Origin: Ideonella livida
GTDB lineage: Bacteria; Pseudomonadota; Gammaproteobacteria; Burkholderiales; Burkholderiaceae_C
Reading direction: 5' to 3'
DNA length: 64,000 bases
NCBI RefSeq assembly: GCF_010499455.1
Contig: NZ_JAAGOH010000019.1
Location: forward strand, 26,001-90,000
This document shows positions 42,687 through 52,224 of this stretch, piece after piece. The notes beneath the pieces were generated by a model, which was given only the letters and a program-made list of their open reading frames with translations, did no database searches and had not been told where the DNA came from. How positions within the stretch are numbered: the first letter of the stretch is position 1; every line of letters begins with the position of its first letter. The position numbers and the translations under genes were made by a program.

Positions 42687-44560
42687 GCACCGCCATGGCT
42701 GGAGCACCGTTCCGTCCCGCCCGCGTGGGGGGCTGCCTGGAAGCCGCCCGCGAAGACCGTGCCGACGGCACCGTCTTGCTGCGTTCCACCGAAGCCCTGG
42801 GTTGGCACCCGGAGCGCCTGTCGGACCTGCTGGACCAGTGGGCCCAGAGCGCCGCGGACCGCACCTTTGTGGCACGCCGCGCCGCTGGCGGCGGTGACTG
42901 GATCCGCATCAGCTATGCGCAGATGCGCGAGCGGGCCCGGTCCATCGGCCAGGCCCTGCTGGAGGCCGGCCTGTCGGCCGAGCGTCCCCTGGCCATCCTG
43001 TCGGACAACGACCTGGAACACGCCAGCCTGATGATGGCCGCGCAGTGGGTGGGCGTGCCCACCATCAGCGTGTCGGCCGCCTATTCGCTGCTGTCCACCG
43101 ATTACGGCAAGCTGCGCCACATCCTGGGCACCACCACCCCGGGCATGGTGTATGCCGCCGATGCGCGTTTTGCCAAGGCCATTGCCGCGGCGGTGGCCGC
43201 CGATGTGCAGGTGGTGATGGGCGCTGGTGCCGTGGAAGGTCGCGCCACCCGCCGCTTTGACGACCTGCTGGCCACCCCCGCCACCCCGGCGGTGGACGCC
43301 GCCCGCGCCGCCACCGGCCCGGACACCATCGCCAAGTTCCTGTTCACCAGCGGCTCCACCAAGCAGCCCAAGGGCGTGATCACCACGCACCGCATGCTCT
43401 GCGCCAACCAGCAGATGCTGCACCAGTGCATGGCCTTCCTGCGTGACGAGCCGCCGGTGCTGGTGGACTGGCTGCCCTGGAGCCACACCTTCGGCGGCAA
43501 CCACAACTTCGGCATCGCGCTCTACAACGGCGGCACGCTCTACATCGACGATGGCAAGCCTACGCCCAAGGGCATCGCCGAGACGATCCGCAACCTGACC
43601 GAGCTCTCGCCCACGGTGTACTTCAACGTGCCCAAGGGCCTGGAGGAGATCGCCAACGCCATGGACCGCGACGTGGCGCTGCGCGACGCGCTGTTCAAGC
43701 GCTGCAACGCCTTCATGTTTGCCGCCGCCGGCCTGAGCCAGGCGGTGTGGGACAAGCTCGACGCCCACGGCGTGGCCGCCACCGGCGAGCGCGTGCGCAT
43801 CATGACCGGCCTGGGGATGACCGAGACCGCGCCGTCCTGCCTGTTCCTGGTGGGCACACATGCCCGCTCGGGCACCATCGGCCTGCCTTGCCCGGGGGTG
43901 GAGGTCAAGCTGGTGCCCAACGCCGAGGACAGCGGCAAGACCGAGATCCGCTTCCGCGGCCCCAACGTCATGCCCGGCTATTGGCGTGACGCCGCGCAGA
44001 CCGCCGCCGCCTTCGACGAAGAAGGCTTCTACCGCACCGGCGATGCGGTCACCTTCGTGGACGAGTCGCGTCTTGAGCTGGGCCTGATGTTCGACGGCCG
44101 CATCGCCGAGGACTTCAAGCTCTCCACCGGCACCTTTGTCAGCGTGGGCCCGCTGCGCGCCAAGATCATCGCCCTGGGCGACCCCTGCGTGCAGGACGCC
44201 GTGATCGCCGGCCTGAACCGCGATGAGCTGGCCGCGCTGGTGTTCCCGCGCCTGGCCGACTGCGCCCGCCTGGCGGGCCTGCCGGCCGACGCCGCCCCCA
44301 CCGAGGTGCTGCACCACCCGGCGGTGCGCGCCTTCTTCCAGGCCCTGGCCGACCGGCTGTGGCGTGAAGGCACCGGCAGCGCCAACCGCGTGGCCCGCAT
44401 GCACGTGCTGGTGGAGCCGCCCTCCATCGACAAGGGCGAGATCACCGACAAGAGCTCCATCAACCAGCGCGCCGTGCTGAGCCACCGCGCCAGCCTGGTG
44501 GAGGCCATCTACCAGGGCACGGCGGCCGATCCCTGGCTGATCCTGCCCGCCAAGGGCTGA
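42683..44560 (+). CDS. fcs: Feruloyl-CoA synthase (acid-CoA ligase)
   Basis: Activates ferulate or related hydroxycinnamates with ATP and CoA. The protein belongs to the ANL adenylating family, about 625 residues, with the P-loop FLFTSGSTKQPKG, TGLGMTETAPSC (A5 motif) and DGRIAEDFKLSTGTFV (A8 hinge). The family-specific opening GGCLEAAREDRADGTVLLRS and the WLPWSHTFGGNHN loop match Fcs/FerA-type synthases rather than fatty acid ligases. The GTG at 42683 overlaps the hydratase stop; an ATG at 42695 is an alternative start. The exact aromatic substrate needs assay. Confidence 0.91.
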   Translation: MSTAMAGAPFRPARVGGCLEAAREDRADGTVLLRSTEALGWHPERLSDLLDQWAQSAADRTFVARRAAGGGDWIRISYAQMRERARSIGQALLEAGLSAERPLAILSDNDLEHASLMMAAQWVGVPTISVSAAYSLLSTDYGKLRHILGTTTPGMVYAADARFAKAIAAAVAADVQVVMGAGAVEGRATRRFDDLLATPATPAVDAARAATGPDTIAKFLFTSGSTKQPKGVITTHRMLCANQQMLHQCMAFLRDEPPVLVDWLPWSHTFGGNHNFGIALYNGGTLYIDDGKPTPKGIAETIRNLTELSPTVYFNVPKGLEEIANAMDRDVALRDALFKRCNAFMFAAAGLSQAVWDKLDAHGVAATGERVRIMTGLGMTETAPSCLFLVGTHARSGTIGLPCPGVEVKLVPNAEDSGKTEIRFRGPNVMPGYWRDAAQTAAAFDEEGFYRTGDAVTFVDESRLELGLMFDGRIAEDFKLSTGTFVSVGPLRAKIIALGDPCVQDAVIAGLNRDELAALVFPRLADCARLAGLPADAAPTEVLHHPAVRAFFQALADRLWREGTGSANRVARMHVLVEPPSIDKGEITDKSSINQRAVLSHRASLVEAIYQGTAADPWLILPAKG

Positions 44561-44613
44561 GCGCCCCGGCGCTCCATCCCACCCCCGAACCGACTTTCAA
44601 GGACACGACAACC

Positions 44614-45378
44614 ATGCAGATCCAAGGACAAGCCGCGCTGGTCACCGGTGGTGGTTCCGGTCTGGGCGAGGCCGTCGCCCGCGCCCTGGCCGCCGCCGGC
44701 GCCAAGGTCACGGTGCTGGACATCAACGGCGCCGGCGCCGAGCGCGTGGCCGCCGACATCGGCGGCCTGGGCGTTCGCTGCGACATCGCCGACGCCGCCA
44801 GCGTCACCGCCGCCCTGGACGCCGCCGAGGCCGCCCACGGCCCGGCCCGCATCCTGATGAACATCGCCGGCATCGGCACCGCCAAGCGCGTCATCCAGCG
44901 CGACGGCTCGCCCGCCCCGCTGGAGGACTTCGAGCGCGTGGTGCGCATCAACCTGATCGGCACCTACAACGTCACCCGCCTGGCCGTCTCGCGCATGGCC
45001 AAGCTGGAAGGTTTGGCAGACAACGAGCGCGGCGTGGTGGTCAACACCGCCAGCGTGGCGGCCTTTGATGGCCAGGTGGGTCAGCAGGCCTATTCCGCCA
45101 GCAAGGGCGGCGTGGTGGGCATGACCCTGCCGATGGCGCGCGACCTGGCGCAGTTCGGCATCCGCGTGTGCACCATCGCCCCGGGCCTGTTTGCCACGCC
45201 GCTGATGAAGGAGCTGCCCGAGGAGGTGCAAGCCTCGCTCGCCTCCAGCATCCCCTTTCCCAAGCGCCTGGGCAAGCCGGAAGAGTTCGCCTCCCTGGCC
45301 TGCCACATCGTCAGCAATGTGCACCTCAACGGCGAGGTCATCCGCCTGGATGGCTCGCTGCGCATGGCGCCGCGCTGA
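44614..45378 (+). CDS. Short-chain dehydrogenase, 3-hydroxyacyl-CoA dehydrogenase type
   Basis: A 254-residue NAD-dependent SDR. It has the cofactor motif VTGGGSGLGEAVA, the NIAGIG strand in place of NNAG, the catalytic Tyr/Lys in YSASKGG, and the HSD10-like ending FPKRLGKPEEFASLACHIV. These features match 3-hydroxy-2-methylbutyryl-CoA dehydrogenases. It would oxidise the 3-hydroxyacyl-CoA made by the hydratase to the 3-oxoacyl-CoA for thiolysis. AAGGA precedes the ATG. Confidence 0.92.
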   Translation: MQIQGQAALVTGGGSGLGEAVARALAAAGAKVTVLDINGAGAERVAADIGGLGVRCDIADAASVTAALDAAEAAHGPARILMNIAGIGTAKRVIQRDGSPAPLEDFERVVRINLIGTYNVTRLAVSRMAKLEGLADNERGVVVNTASVAAFDGQVGQQAYSASKGGVVGMTLPMARDLAQFGIRVCTIAPGLFATPLMKELPEEVQASLASSIPFPKRLGKPEEFASLACHIVSNVHLNGEVIRLDGSLRMAPR

Positions 45379-45475
45379 ACCGACTTTCCCACCCCCGCTG
45401 CCAAGCGCGCCCAGCCCGTCCAGACCTCCAACAGCGCCGCAGCTCCCCCACCCGCTGACCCCTCAGGAGACACAC

Positions 45476-46624
45476 ATGACCCGTCCTTCGCACCGTCCGC
45501 TCCAGGTCCTGGCCGCCGCCGTGCTGGCCATGGCCTCCGGCGCCGCCCTGGCCGACATCACCATCGGCGTGAGCCTGCCGCTGACCGGTCCGGCCTCCGG
45601 CCTGGGCATCCCCATGGGCAACCAGATCAAGCTCTGGCCCAAGACCATCGCCGGCGAGAAGCTCAACGTCATCGTGCTCGATGACGCCACCGACCCCACC
45701 AAGGGCGTGAACAACGCCAAGCGCTTTGTCACCGAGGACAAGGCCGACATCATCATGGGCTCGGCCGCCACGCCGGTGGTGATCCCGATGGCCGATGTGG
45801 CCTTTGAATCCCAGACCCCGCACTACATGTTCTCGCCCGGCGTGCTGCAGGCCGGCAAGGACCTGTGGTCCTTCCGCCTGCCCCAGGGCAACGCGGTGAT
45901 GGCCCACGCCATCATCGAACACATGAAGAAGCTGGGCATCAAGACGGTGGGCTTCCTGGGCTACACCGATGCCTACGGCGAGAGCTGGCTGCGTGACTTC
46001 CAGGACCAGACCAAGCTGCTGGGCGGCCCCAAGGTGGTGGCCACCGAGCGCTTCGCCCGCTCCGACACCTCCGTCACCGCCCAGGCGCTCAAGCTCACCG
46101 CCGCCAACCCCGACGCCATGCTGGTGGTGGCCTCGGGCTCGGGGGCGGCCATGCCGCACATGGCCCTGGTGGAGCGCGGCTTCAAGGGCAAGATCTACCA
46201 GACCCACGCCGCGGCCACCCGTGACCTGATGCGCGTGGGCGGCAAGTCGGTGGAAGGCGCCTATGTGGTGTCCGGCCCGGCCGTGATCGCCGAGCAGCTG
46301 GCCGCCGACCACCCCTCCAAGGCTGTGGCCCAGAAGTTCGTTGACCAGTACGAGGCCGCCTATGGCAAGGGCAACCGCAACCAGTTTGCCGGCCACGCCT
46401 ACGACGCCATCGTCGTGCTGGAGAAGGTGATTCCCGTGGCCCTGAAGAAGGGCAAGCCGGGCACCAAGGAGTTCCGCGCCGCGCTGCGCGAGGCCACCGA
46501 GAACATGGGCCGCACCGTGCTGGCCCACGGCGTCGTCAACTACACCAAGGACAACCACTGGGGCTTCACCACCGAGACCGGGGTGATCCTCAAGGTCGTC
46601 AACGGCGACTGGAAGGTGGAGTGA
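45476..46624 (+). CDS. ABC transporter substrate-binding protein, branched-chain amino acid/aromatic acid type
   Basis: Periplasmic binding protein of the LivJ type, 382 residues. A signal peptide (cleavage near ALA-DI) is followed by the family opening ITIGVSLPLTGPASGLG and SAATPVVIPMADVA. The ATG at 45476 has CAGGAGA upstream. The cluster context (feruloyl-CoA synthase upstream, permeases downstream) points to a hydroxycinnamate or phenylpropanoid ligand like the CouP proteins rather than leucine. Confidence 0.93.
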   Translation: MTRPSHRPLQVLAAAVLAMASGAALADITIGVSLPLTGPASGLGIPMGNQIKLWPKTIAGEKLNVIVLDDATDPTKGVNNAKRFVTEDKADIIMGSAATPVVIPMADVAFESQTPHYMFSPGVLQAGKDLWSFRLPQGNAVMAHAIIEHMKKLGIKTVGFLGYTDAYGESWLRDFQDQTKLLGGPKVVATERFARSDTSVTAQALKLTAANPDAMLVVASGSGAAMPHMALVERGFKGKIYQTHAAATRDLMRVGGKSVEGAYVVSGPAVIAEQLAADHPSKAVAQKFVDQYEAAYGKGNRNQFAGHAYDAIVVLEKVIPVALKKGKPGTKEFRAALREATENMGRTVLAHGVVNYTKDNHWGFTTETGVILKVVNGDWKVE

Positions 46625-46677
46625 TCCACCCCCGCCGCGCCGGCCTGCGCCGGTGCGGCGGCCCACCGAGTTTTTTG

Positions 46678-46720
46678 CGGCACCGGCTGGGGTGACGAGG
46701 GGTCAGCTGGGCCGGTGCCG
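46678..46720 (+). other. Inverted repeat in the gap between binding protein and permease
   Basis: Perfect 10-bp arms CGGCACCGGC (46678-46687) and GCCGGTGCCG (46711-46720) with a 23-nt spacer. Just before, a weaker GC hairpin ends near 46661 and is followed by six T (46671-46676). Such structures often reduce read-through so that binding protein is made in excess of permease. Confidence 0.45.
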
Positions 46721-46785
46721 TCTTTCTGGCGCGAACGCCACCCAAGGCCCCACGCCCTCGCGCGGGGCCAGTTGCGGGACTTGTC

Positions 46786-47823
46786 ATGGACTTTTCGATC
46801 GCGAGCATCCTGGCGCTCGATGGCGTGACCAACGGCGCGGTGTACGCGCTGCTGGCCTTGGCCACGGTGCTGCTGTTCACCATCACGCGGGTGATCTTCA
46901 TTCCCCAGGGGGAGTTCGTCGCCTTTGGCGCGCTGACCCTGGCCATGCTGCAGGCCGGGCAGGTGCCGGGCACGGTGTGGTTCCTCCTGATCCTGGCGGT
47001 CCTGTCGGCCGGTTCGGAATTCATCGCGGTGCTGCGCCACGGGCGCGGCATGGCGCGGGCGCTGTCGGCCGCCGCCGGCATCCTGGCCTATCCGGTGGCC
47101 ATCTCGGCCGTGGTGTGGTGGGCGGCGCCCCAGCAGTTCCCGTTGATGGTCCAGGCCCTGCTGACCCTGGCCCTGGTCACCCCCTTCGGCGGCCTGATCT
47201 ACCGGCTGTGCTACGAGTCCCTGGCCGATGCCAGCGTGCTGGTGCTGCTGATCGTCTCGGTGGGCGTGCACTTTGCCCTGACCGGCCTGGGCCTGTACTT
47301 CTTCGGCGCCGAGGGCTTCCGCAACCCCAGCTTCTGGGATGAGCGCTTTGCCCTGGGCCCGGTCACGCTCAGCGGCCAGATGGTGATCGTCTTCCTGGTT
47401 TCCAATGCCCTGATCGTGATGCTGTGGCTGTTCTTCGAGCGTTCGCTCTGGGGCAAGGCCCTGCGCGCCACCGCGGTCAACCGTCTGGGCGCCCGCCTCA
47501 TGGGCATCTCCAGCACCACCGCCGGCCGGCTGTCCTTCACCCTGGCGGCCTTCATCGGCGCGCTTTCGGGCCTGCTGATCGGCCCGACCACCACGATCTT
47601 CTACGACTCCGGCTTCCTCATCGGCCTGAAGGGCTTCGTGGGCGCGGTGTTTGCCGGTCTGCACAGCTACCCGCTGGCCCTGGTGGGCGCCACCCTGGTG
47701 GGCCTGCTGGAGAGTTTCGGCTCCTTCTGGGCCAGCGCCTTCAAGGAAGTGATCGTGTTCTCTTCCATCCTGCCTGTCCTGCTGTGGCGCAGCCTGCGCG
47801 ATCCGCACCAAGAGGAACACTGA
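46786..47823 (+). CDS. livH: Branched-chain-type ABC transporter permease, LivH family
   Basis: Inner-membrane permease, 345 residues, about nine helices, with the LivH opening DGVTNGAVYALLALATVLLFTITRVI and the EAA-like cytoplasmic loop ALRATAVNRLGARLMGISSTTAGRL. A central insertion at about residues 75-115 is longer than in classical LivH. It pairs with the fused LivM-LivG protein encoded 5 nt downstream. Confidence 0.93.
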   Translation: MDFSIASILALDGVTNGAVYALLALATVLLFTITRVIFIPQGEFVAFGALTLAMLQAGQVPGTVWFLLILAVLSAGSEFIAVLRHGRGMARALSAAAGILAYPVAISAVVWWAAPQQFPLMVQALLTLALVTPFGGLIYRLCYESLADASVLVLLIVSVGVHFALTGLGLYFFGAEGFRNPSFWDERFALGPVTLSGQMVIVFLVSNALIVMLWLFFERSLWGKALRATAVNRLGARLMGISSTTAGRLSFTLAAFIGALSGLLIGPTTTIFYDSGFLIGLKGFVGAVFAGLHSYPLALVGATLVGLLESFGSFWASAFKEVIVFSSILPVLLWRSLRDPHQEEH

Positions 47824-47827
47824 CATC

Positions 47828-49663
47828 ATGCTGCGCGACGACAAGACGACGCCTTCGGTGGTGACCATGGCCTTCGGGCCGCGGCGCGCCGTGCAATTCC
47901 TCAGCGCCAAGTGGCTGCTGCCGGCCTTTGCCCTGCTGCTGCTGGCCGTGCCCCTGCTGCCGGTGCCCGAGTTCTGGATCACCCAGCTCAACTACATCGG
48001 TCTCTACAGCCTGGTGGCCCTGGGCCTGGTGCTGCTCACCGGTGTGGCCGGCCTGACCTCCTTTGGGCAGGCCGCTTTTGTGGGCGTGGGCGCCTACACC
48101 AGCGCCTACCTCAGCACCCAGCTGGCGGTCTCGCCCTGGCTGGCGCTGTTCATCGGCCTGGCCCTGTGCGTGGTCGTGGCCCTGGTGCTCGGGGCGCTGA
48201 CCCTGCGCATGAGCGGCCACTACCTGCCGCTGGCCACGCTGGCCTGGGGCCTGAGCCTGAACTACACCATGGCCAACATGGAGTTCCTGGGCAAGTACGA
48301 CGGCATCCTGGGCGTGCCGGCGCTGAGCTTCTTCGGCCTGAGCCTGGCCGATGGCCGGGGCATGTACTGGCTGATCTGGAGCATCGCCCTGGCCGCCGCC
48401 GTGGGCGTGCTGCGTGTGCTCGACTCCCGGGCCGGCCGCGCCATCCGTGCGCTCAAGAGCGGCACCACCATGGCCGAGGCCATGGGCATCTCCACCTTCC
48501 GCTACAAGATGACCGTCTTCGTGATGGCGGCGGTGCTGGCGGCGATCTCGGGCTGGCTGTTTGCGCACTTCCAACGCACGGTCAACCCCTCGCCCTTCAG
48601 CCTGGGCAAGGGCATCGAGTACCTGTTCATGGCCGTGCTGGGCGGTGTCAGCCACGTCTGGGGCGGTTTCACCGGCGCGGCCGTGGTCAAGCTGGTGGAA
48701 GATCAGCTGCAGGTCCTGCTGCCCAAGCTGATCGGCACCAGCGGCAACTTCGAGACCATCGTCTTCGGCCTGGTGCTGATCCTGGTGCTCAAGTACGCCC
48801 CCGAGGGGCTGTGGACCTTCCTGGGCCGCTGGGTGCCGGCCTTCCGCCGCCAGAAGGATTGGCATGACGCCCAGCCCCTGCCGGCGCGCGACAAGCCCCA
48901 GCGTGGCGAGCTGGTGCTCGACGTGCAGAAGGTGCGCAAGCAGTTTGGCGGCCTGGTGGCGGTCAATGACGTGAGCTTCACCCTGCGGGCGGGCGACATC
49001 ATGGGCCTGCTGGGTCCCAACGGCGCGGGCAAGAGCACCACCTTCAACCTCATCACCGGCGTGCTCGGCCTGACCAGCGGGCAGGTGGTCTTCCGCGGGC
49101 AGAACGTGGCCGGCCTGTCCAGCCGCGAGATCGCCCGGCGTGGCATGAGCCGCACCTTCCAGCACGTCAAGATGATTCCGGAGATGACCGTGTTGGAAAA
49201 CGTGGCCCTGGGCGGCTACCTGCGCTCCAGCGCCGGCGTCACCCGCGCCATGCTGCGGCTGGACCGCGAGGAGGAGAAGCGCCTGTTCGCCGAGGCCGAA
49301 CGTCAGCTTGCCCGCATCGGCATGGCCCTGCAGATGAACGAGCTGGCCGGCAACCTGGCCCTGGGGCCGCAGCGCCTGATGGAGATCGCCCGCGCCCTGT
49401 GCACCGACCCGGCCCTGCTGCTGCTCGACGAGCCCGCCGCCGGCCTGCGCCTGAAGGAGAAGCAGGCCCTGGCCGACGTGCTGCGCCAGCTCAAGGCCGA
49501 GGGCCTGACCATCCTGCTGGTGGAGCACGACATGGACTTCGTCATGGGCCTGGTGGACCACATCACGGTGATGGAGTTCGGCACCAAGCTGATGTCGGGC
49601 ACCCCCGCCGAGGTGCAGGCCAGCCCCGAGGTGCGCGCCGCCTACCTGGGCACCGAACATTGA
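47828..49663 (+). CDS. Fused ABC transporter permease (LivM) and ATP-binding protein (LivG)
   Basis: One 611-residue chain. Residues 1 to about 345 form a LivM permease (GLYSLVALGLVLLTGVAGLTSFGQAAFVGVGAY; the cytoplasmic loop RAIRALKSGTTMAEAMGIS). Residues from about 358 form a LivG ATPase with Walker A GPNGAGKST, the LivG-specific RRGMSRTFQHVKM and Walker B LLLLDEPAAGL. The ABC signature is a variant, LALGPQ rather than LSGGQ-like. Fusion fixes one ATPase to this permease half. LivF follows as a separate gene. Confidence 0.93.
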   Translation: MLRDDKTTPSVVTMAFGPRRAVQFLSAKWLLPAFALLLLAVPLLPVPEFWITQLNYIGLYSLVALGLVLLTGVAGLTSFGQAAFVGVGAYTSAYLSTQLAVSPWLALFIGLALCVVVALVLGALTLRMSGHYLPLATLAWGLSLNYTMANMEFLGKYDGILGVPALSFFGLSLADGRGMYWLIWSIALAAAVGVLRVLDSRAGRAIRALKSGTTMAEAMGISTFRYKMTVFVMAAVLAAISGWLFAHFQRTVNPSPFSLGKGIEYLFMAVLGGVSHVWGGFTGAAVVKLVEDQLQVLLPKLIGTSGNFETIVFGLVLILVLKYAPEGLWTFLGRWVPAFRRQKDWHDAQPLPARDKPQRGELVLDVQKVRKQFGGLVAVNDVSFTLRAGDIMGLLGPNGAGKSTTFNLITGVLGLTSGQVVFRGQNVAGLSSREIARRGMSRTFQHVKMIPEMTVLENVALGGYLRSSAGVTRAMLRLDREEEKRLFAEAERQLARIGMALQMNELAGNLALGPQRLMEIARALCTDPALLLLDEPAAGLRLKEKQALADVLRQLKAEGLTILLVEHDMDFVMGLVDHITVMEFGTKLMSGTPAEVQASPEVRAAYLGTEH

Positions 49664-49688
49664 CCCGCACCGGGAAAGTCGTTTCAAC

Positions 49689-50417
49689 ATGAGCAACCAC
49701 ATCCTCTCGGTTTCTGGCCTGCACGCCGGCTACGGCAAGGCCGAGGTGCTGACCGGCCTGAACCTGTCCCTGCCCAAGGGCTCGGTGGTCACCGTCATCG
49801 GGCCCAACGGGGCCGGCAAGTCCACCACGCTGAACGCGCTGATGGGCGTGCTGCGCTCGCGCGGCACCATCACCTTCGACGGCCAGGACATCAGCGACAC
49901 CACGCTGGAAGAGCGGGTCATGGCCGGCCTGGCGCTGGTGCCCGAGAAGCGCGAGCTGTTCTCCTCCATGACGGTGGAAGACAACCTGGTGCTGGGCGGC
50001 TTCAAGCCCATGCGCCAGGGCGTGGCCGGCTGGAAGGGCACGCTGGAGGAGGTGTTCACCACCTTCCCGCGCCTGAAGGAGCGCCGCGCCCAGCTGGCCG
50101 GCACGCTCTCGGGCGGCGAGCGCCAGATGCTGGCCGTGGGCCGCGCCCTGATGAGCCGGCCCAAAGTGCTGATGCTCGACGAGCCCAGCCTGGGGCTGGC
50201 GCCGCTGATCGTCAAGGAAGTCTTCCGCACCATCGAGGCGCTGCGCGCCACCGGCGTGAGCATCCTGCTGATCGAGCAGAACGCCCGCGCCGCGCTGGAG
50301 GTGGCCGACTACGGCTACGTGCTGGAGACCGGCGCCATCGCGCTGGAGGGTCCGGCCAAGGACCTGGCGGGCGACTCCCGCGTGATCGACACCTACCTGG
50401 GCGCCAAGAAGCACTGA
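49689..50417 (+). CDS. livF: Branched-chain-type ABC transporter ATP-binding protein LivF
   Basis: Second ATPase of the transporter, 242 residues. It has Walker A GPNGAGKS, signature LSGGERQML, Walker B VLMLDEPSLGL followed by the LivF-typical APLIVKEVF, and the switch His replaced by IEQNARAAL as usual for LivF. It completes a system of binding protein, LivH, LivM-LivG fusion and LivF. Confidence 0.95.
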   Translation: MSNHILSVSGLHAGYGKAEVLTGLNLSLPKGSVVTVIGPNGAGKSTTLNALMGVLRSRGTITFDGQDISDTTLEERVMAGLALVPEKRELFSSMTVEDNLVLGGFKPMRQGVAGWKGTLEEVFTTFPRLKERRAQLAGTLSGGERQMLAVGRALMSRPKVLMLDEPSLGLAPLIVKEVFRTIEALRATGVSILLIEQNARAALEVADYGYVLETGAIALEGPAKDLAGDSRVIDTYLGAKKH

Positions 50418-50463
50418 ACCCGGGCCTCTGCCGGGCCCTTCACCTCCGAACCGAGCAACAGCC

Positions 50464-52224
50464 ATGTGGCGTTATGACCCCCCCCTGCGCGACATGCGCT
50501 TTGTGATCGACGAGGTGCTGGGCGCACCGGCCCGCTGGGCCGCCATGCCCGCCCATGCCGAGCTGGACGCCGACATGGCCGCCCAGGTGCTGGAGGAGGC
50601 CGGCCGCTTTGCCAGCGAGATCCTGGCCCCCACCAACGGCCCGGGCGACCTGCAGGGCTGCCAGTGGCAGGACGGTGCCGTCACCACCCCCGAGGGCTAC
50701 CGCGCCGCCTACCAAGCCTTTGTGGACGGCGGCTGGCCTGCCCTGGCCTGTGACCCCGAATGCGGCGGCCAGGGCCTGCCCCAGGTGCTCAATTCGGCCC
50801 TGTTTGAAATGCTGGCCGCGGCCAACCATGGCTGGACCATGTACCCCGGTCTGCTGCATGGTGCCTACGAGGTGCTGCACCAGCACGCCAGCGGCTGGCT
50901 GCGCGAGACCTACCTGCCCAAGGTCACCAGCGGCGAGTGGCTCTCCACCATGTGCCTGACCGAGGCCCATGCCGGCTCCGACCTGGGCCTGCTGCGCACC
51001 CGCGCCGTGCCGGCCGAGGACGGCAGCTACCGCCTGACCGGCACCAAGATCTTCATCTCCGGTGGCGATTCCGACCTCACGCCCAACATCGTGCACCTGG
51101 TGCTGGCGCGTTTGCCCGAGGCGCCGGCGGGCACCAAGGGCCTGTCGCTGTTCCTGGCGCCCAAGTTCCTGCCGGACGGCTCGCGCAACGCCGCCCGCTG
51201 TGACGGCGTGGAAAAGAAAATGGGCATCAAGGGCAGCGCCACCTGCGTGATGAGCTTTGAAGGCGCCACCGGCTGGCTGCTGGGCGAGCCGGGCAAAGGC
51301 CTGCAGGCCATGTTCCTGATGATGAACGCCGCCCGCCTGCACGTGGGCCTGCAGGGCCTGGGCCATCTGGAGGCCACCACCCAGAACGCGCTGCGCTACA
51401 CGGCCGAGCGGGTGCAGTCCCGCGCCCCGGCCAAGCCCGAAGGCGCACCCGCCGGCGCGGGTGGGGCCGACTTCATCGTCTACCACCCGGCCGTGCGCCG
51501 CCAGCTGTGGACCCTGAAGGCCCGCACCGAGAGCGCACGCGTGCTGTCCTACTGGGCCGCGCAGGCGCTGGACGAGGAGGCCGCCCACCCCGACGAGGCC
51601 GTGCGCGCTGCTGCCGGCCACCGCGCCACGCTGCTCACCCCGGTCATCAAGGCCATGCTGACCGACCTGGGCCACTTCAGCGCCGACCGCGCGCTGGGCC
51701 TGTGGGGCGGGCACGGCTACATCCACGAGTACGGCATCGAGCAGATCGTGCGCGACAGCCGCATCGCCCTGATCTACGAAGGCACCAACGAGATCCAGGC
51801 CATCGACCTGCTGCTGCGCAAGATCCTGCCCGACGGCGGCCAACGCCTGCAGGGCCTGCTGGACTGGGCGGCCGCGCAGTGTGAGGGCTCGGCCCATGCT
51901 GGCGTTGCGCGCGCCGGGCTGCAGGCCGTGGGCGAAGCCGTGGCGCGCCTGCTGGCCGCGCAGAAGGCCGATGCCGAACTGCCTTTCCGCGCCGCCGATG
52001 ACCTGCTGTTCGCGCTGGGTGAGGCCCTGCTGGGGGCTGCCTGGGCGCGCATGGATGCCGTGGCCGCCCAGGCCCTGGCCGCCGGCACCGGCGACAGCGC
52101 CTTCTACGCCGGCAAGCGGCAGCTGGCCCAGCTGCACTTCGACTGGCTGGGACCGGAGCTGCAGCACCGGCTGGCCGCAGTAGCCGCCGCGCGCGCACCG
52201 CTGCCCTTCCTGCCCGCCCTGTGA
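50464..52224 (+). CDS. Acyl-CoA dehydrogenase, long C-terminal form
   Basis: FAD-dependent dehydrogenase, 586 residues, of the AcdA-like group with an N-terminal extension (MWRYDPPLRDMRFVIDEVLG) and a C-terminal helical domain past residue 450. FAD/substrate motifs are MCLTEAHAGSDLG and GTKIFISGGD. The catalytic Glu is expected in IYEGTNEIQAIDL. In this cluster it could desaturate dihydro-phenylpropanoyl-CoA to the cinnamoyl-CoA used by the hydratase, so that both saturated and unsaturated side chains enter the pathway. It overlaps the MarR gene by 4 nt. Confidence 0.92.
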   Translation: MWRYDPPLRDMRFVIDEVLGAPARWAAMPAHAELDADMAAQVLEEAGRFASEILAPTNGPGDLQGCQWQDGAVTTPEGYRAAYQAFVDGGWPALACDPECGGQGLPQVLNSALFEMLAAANHGWTMYPGLLHGAYEVLHQHASGWLRETYLPKVTSGEWLSTMCLTEAHAGSDLGLLRTRAVPAEDGSYRLTGTKIFISGGDSDLTPNIVHLVLARLPEAPAGTKGLSLFLAPKFLPDGSRNAARCDGVEKKMGIKGSATCVMSFEGATGWLLGEPGKGLQAMFLMMNAARLHVGLQGLGHLEATTQNALRYTAERVQSRAPAKPEGAPAGAGGADFIVYHPAVRRQLWTLKARTESARVLSYWAAQALDEEAAHPDEAVRAAAGHRATLLTPVIKAMLTDLGHFSADRALGLWGGHGYIHEYGIEQIVRDSRIALIYEGTNEIQAIDLLLRKILPDGGQRLQGLLDWAAAQCEGSAHAGVARAGLQAVGEAVARLLAAQKADAELPFRAADDLLFALGEALLGAAWARMDAVAAQALAAGTGDSAFYAGKRQLAQLHFDWLGPELQHRLAAVAAARAPLPFLPAL

